A DNA stretch of 64,000 nucleotides, from assembly GCF_012844365.1 (NCBI RefSeq), contig NZ_CP051626.1:1736001-1800000 (forward strand). The letters are read 5' to 3'. This document shows, piece after piece, positions 63,161 through 64,000 of this stretch; positions within the stretch are counted from its first letter, which is position 1, and every line of letters begins with the position of its first letter. Source of the DNA: Brevibacterium sp. 'Marine'. Its GTDB lineage: Bacteria; Actinomycetota; Actinomycetes; Actinomycetales; Brevibacteriaceae. Made by a program: the position numbers and the translations under genes. The notes beneath the pieces were generated by a model. It saw only the letters and a list, made by a program, of their open reading frames with translations, was not told the origin of the DNA and ran no database searches.

Positions 63161-64000
63161 ACGCCTCGGCCACGGCCCTGCTCGAGGCCCTGGATTCCGA
63201 ACAGCGCGCAGTCGCGACCCACTTCGACTCACCGGTGATCGTCCTCGCCGGTGCCGGCACAGGCAAGACCCGCGCGATGACTCACCGGATCGCCTATGGA
63301 ATCGCGTCCGAGGTGTTTCCGGCCAACCACGTCCTGGCTCTGACCTTCACCGCGAAGGCGGCGGGGGAGATGCGCTCACGACTGCGCGGCCTCGGCGTCC
63401 CCGCGGTTCAGGCCCGCACGTTCCACTCCGCGGCACTGCGCCAGCTGCGCTTCTTCTGGGACCGGTTCGCCGAAGGAGACTTTCCGCGGATCATCGAGAA
63501 CAAGGCGGGCATCATCGGCTCGGTCATGCAGAGTCTCGGCATGGAGACCAGTCGGGAACTGACCAGAGACGTCGCCTCGGAGATCGAATACGCAGCTTCT
63601 TCCCTGTTGGGCGTCGACGACTATGCGACGAAGGCGGCGGCCCGCGAACTCCCTGGTCAGCTGGGCGTCGAGGACATGGTGCGGATCTTCGAGGCCTACG
63701 GAGAGGCGAAGACCCGAGGACGGCTGCTCGACTTCGACGACGTGCTCCTCGTACTCTCGGGTGTCCTGGCAGAGCACCCGGCGATCGCAGCCGAGATCCG
63801 CGACCAGTACAGGCACTTCGTCGTCGATGAGTTCCAGGACGTCTCGCCGCTTCAATTCGATGTGCTCTCCCGATGGTTGGGGCCCCGCGACAATCTCTGT
63901 GTCGTCGGCGACCCCGCCCAGACCATCTATACTTTCGCGGGAGCCGACGCGAGCCTGCTCGGAACACTGAGCACGGCGATGCCCGACGCCAGAACTATTC
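63157..64000 (+). CDS. uvrD2: UvrD2-like superfamily I DNA helicase (3' end outside window)
   Basis: First 281 codons of a UvrD/PcrA-family 3'-5' helicase. Q-motif LDSEQRAVA (about 12-20), Walker A AGAGTGKT (31-38), LTFTAKAAGEMRSRL (motif Ia), DEFQD (about 223-227), VVGDPAQTIYTFAGA. ATG overlaps the nudC stop (ATGA). The nudC-uvrD2 order is that of Rv3199c-Rv3198c; UvrD2 has a C-terminal HRDC/zinc region that would lie beyond the edge, so the UvrD2 name is inferred from position. Confidence 0.9.
   Translation, partial: MNASATALLEALDSEQRAVATHFDSPVIVLAGAGTGKTRAMTHRIAYGIASEVFPANHVLALTFTAKAAGEMRSRLRGLGVPAVQARTFHSAALRQLRFFWDRFAEGDFPRIIENKAGIIGSVMQSLGMETSRELTRDVASEIEYAASSLLGVDDYATKAAARELPGQLGVEDMVRIFEAYGEAKTRGRLLDFDDVLLVLSGVLAEHPAIAAEIRDQYRHFVVDEFQDVSPLQFDVLSRWLGPRDNLCVVGDPAQTIYTFAGADASLLGTLSTAMPDARTI

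Overview
The window is a 64 kb chromosomal stretch from a high-GC Gram-positive bacterium of the Actinomycetota. Evidence: strong G/C bias at third codon positions, a mycothiol gene (mshB), monomeric NADP-isocitrate dehydrogenase, an AdnAB-type helicase-nuclease, actinobacterial small proteins (DUF3117 and DUF3107 families), a TatB-Mrp-MgtE cluster, and many genes whose start codon lies 6-7 nt after a TANNNT -10 hexamer (leaderless style). Overall it looks most like Brevibacterium or a close relative; that genus call is inference. No rRNA, tRNA, CRISPR array, insertion sequence, prophage or plasmid gene was seen.

Layout. 0-5.1 kb: a type-B carboxylesterase cut by the left edge, an AlkZ-like winged-helix protein, a diacylglycerol-kinase-like lipid kinase and a HerA-like ATPase. 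5.1-8.6 kb: the PLP synthase operon pdxS-pdxT (with the HerA-like gene downstream) and a divergent MocR/PdxR-type regulator coupled to a small membrane protein. 8.6-17.9 kb: mixed metabolic genes: a phosphopantetheinyl transferase, a LapA-like protein, icd, tdk, a PcaD-like hydrolase, a DASS transporter, an OYE-family oxidoreductase, a metallo-beta-lactamase-fold hydrolase and a PH-like membrane protein.

18.1-34.0 kb: a peptide ABC transporter operon (binding protein, two permeases, fused double ATPase), then typA/bipA, mshB fused to a membrane domain, a VanW protein, a GNAT acetyltransferase, ferredoxin, dapC and citrate synthase. 34.0-45.1 kb: a gene-free 570 bp stretch holding a degenerate repeat, then dapD<->dapE from a symmetrical 41 bp promoter, a LOG-like protein, a folP2-like gene, a DivIVA-like protein, a PIG-V-like mannosyltransferase, a DUF3117 protein, an O-methyltransferase, an alkyltransferase-like protein, tatB, mrp, DUF1003 and a soluble MgtE-like protein. 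This order is a condensed version of the M. tuberculosis Rv1201c-Rv1232c order, but without sigE-rseA-htrA, gpgS and tagA.

45.2-50.9 kb: a secreted calcineurin-like phosphoesterase, two peptidases in one operon and a PHP phosphoesterase. 51-64 kb: a second conserved actinobacterial block: RhlE-like DEAD-box helicase, ferritin-fold protein, DUF3107, TetR, adnA-adnB, a kinase-like protein, nudC and the first 281 codons of uvrD2 (right edge).

Functional links: dapC, dapD and dapE are three lysine/diaminopimelate steps within 5.4 kb; pdxS/T supplies the PLP used by DapC; AdnAB, UvrD2 and the alkylation-related proteins serve DNA repair. No wholly new defence or biosynthetic system was found. The more unusual items are a PdxR-like regulator whose PLP lysine is alanine, a DppB-type permease with about six extra membrane helices, an MshB-membrane fusion, the symmetric dapD/dapE promoter, a NudC that has lost its zinc ribbon, a kinase-like protein without the catalytic Asp, and the intergenic repeat.
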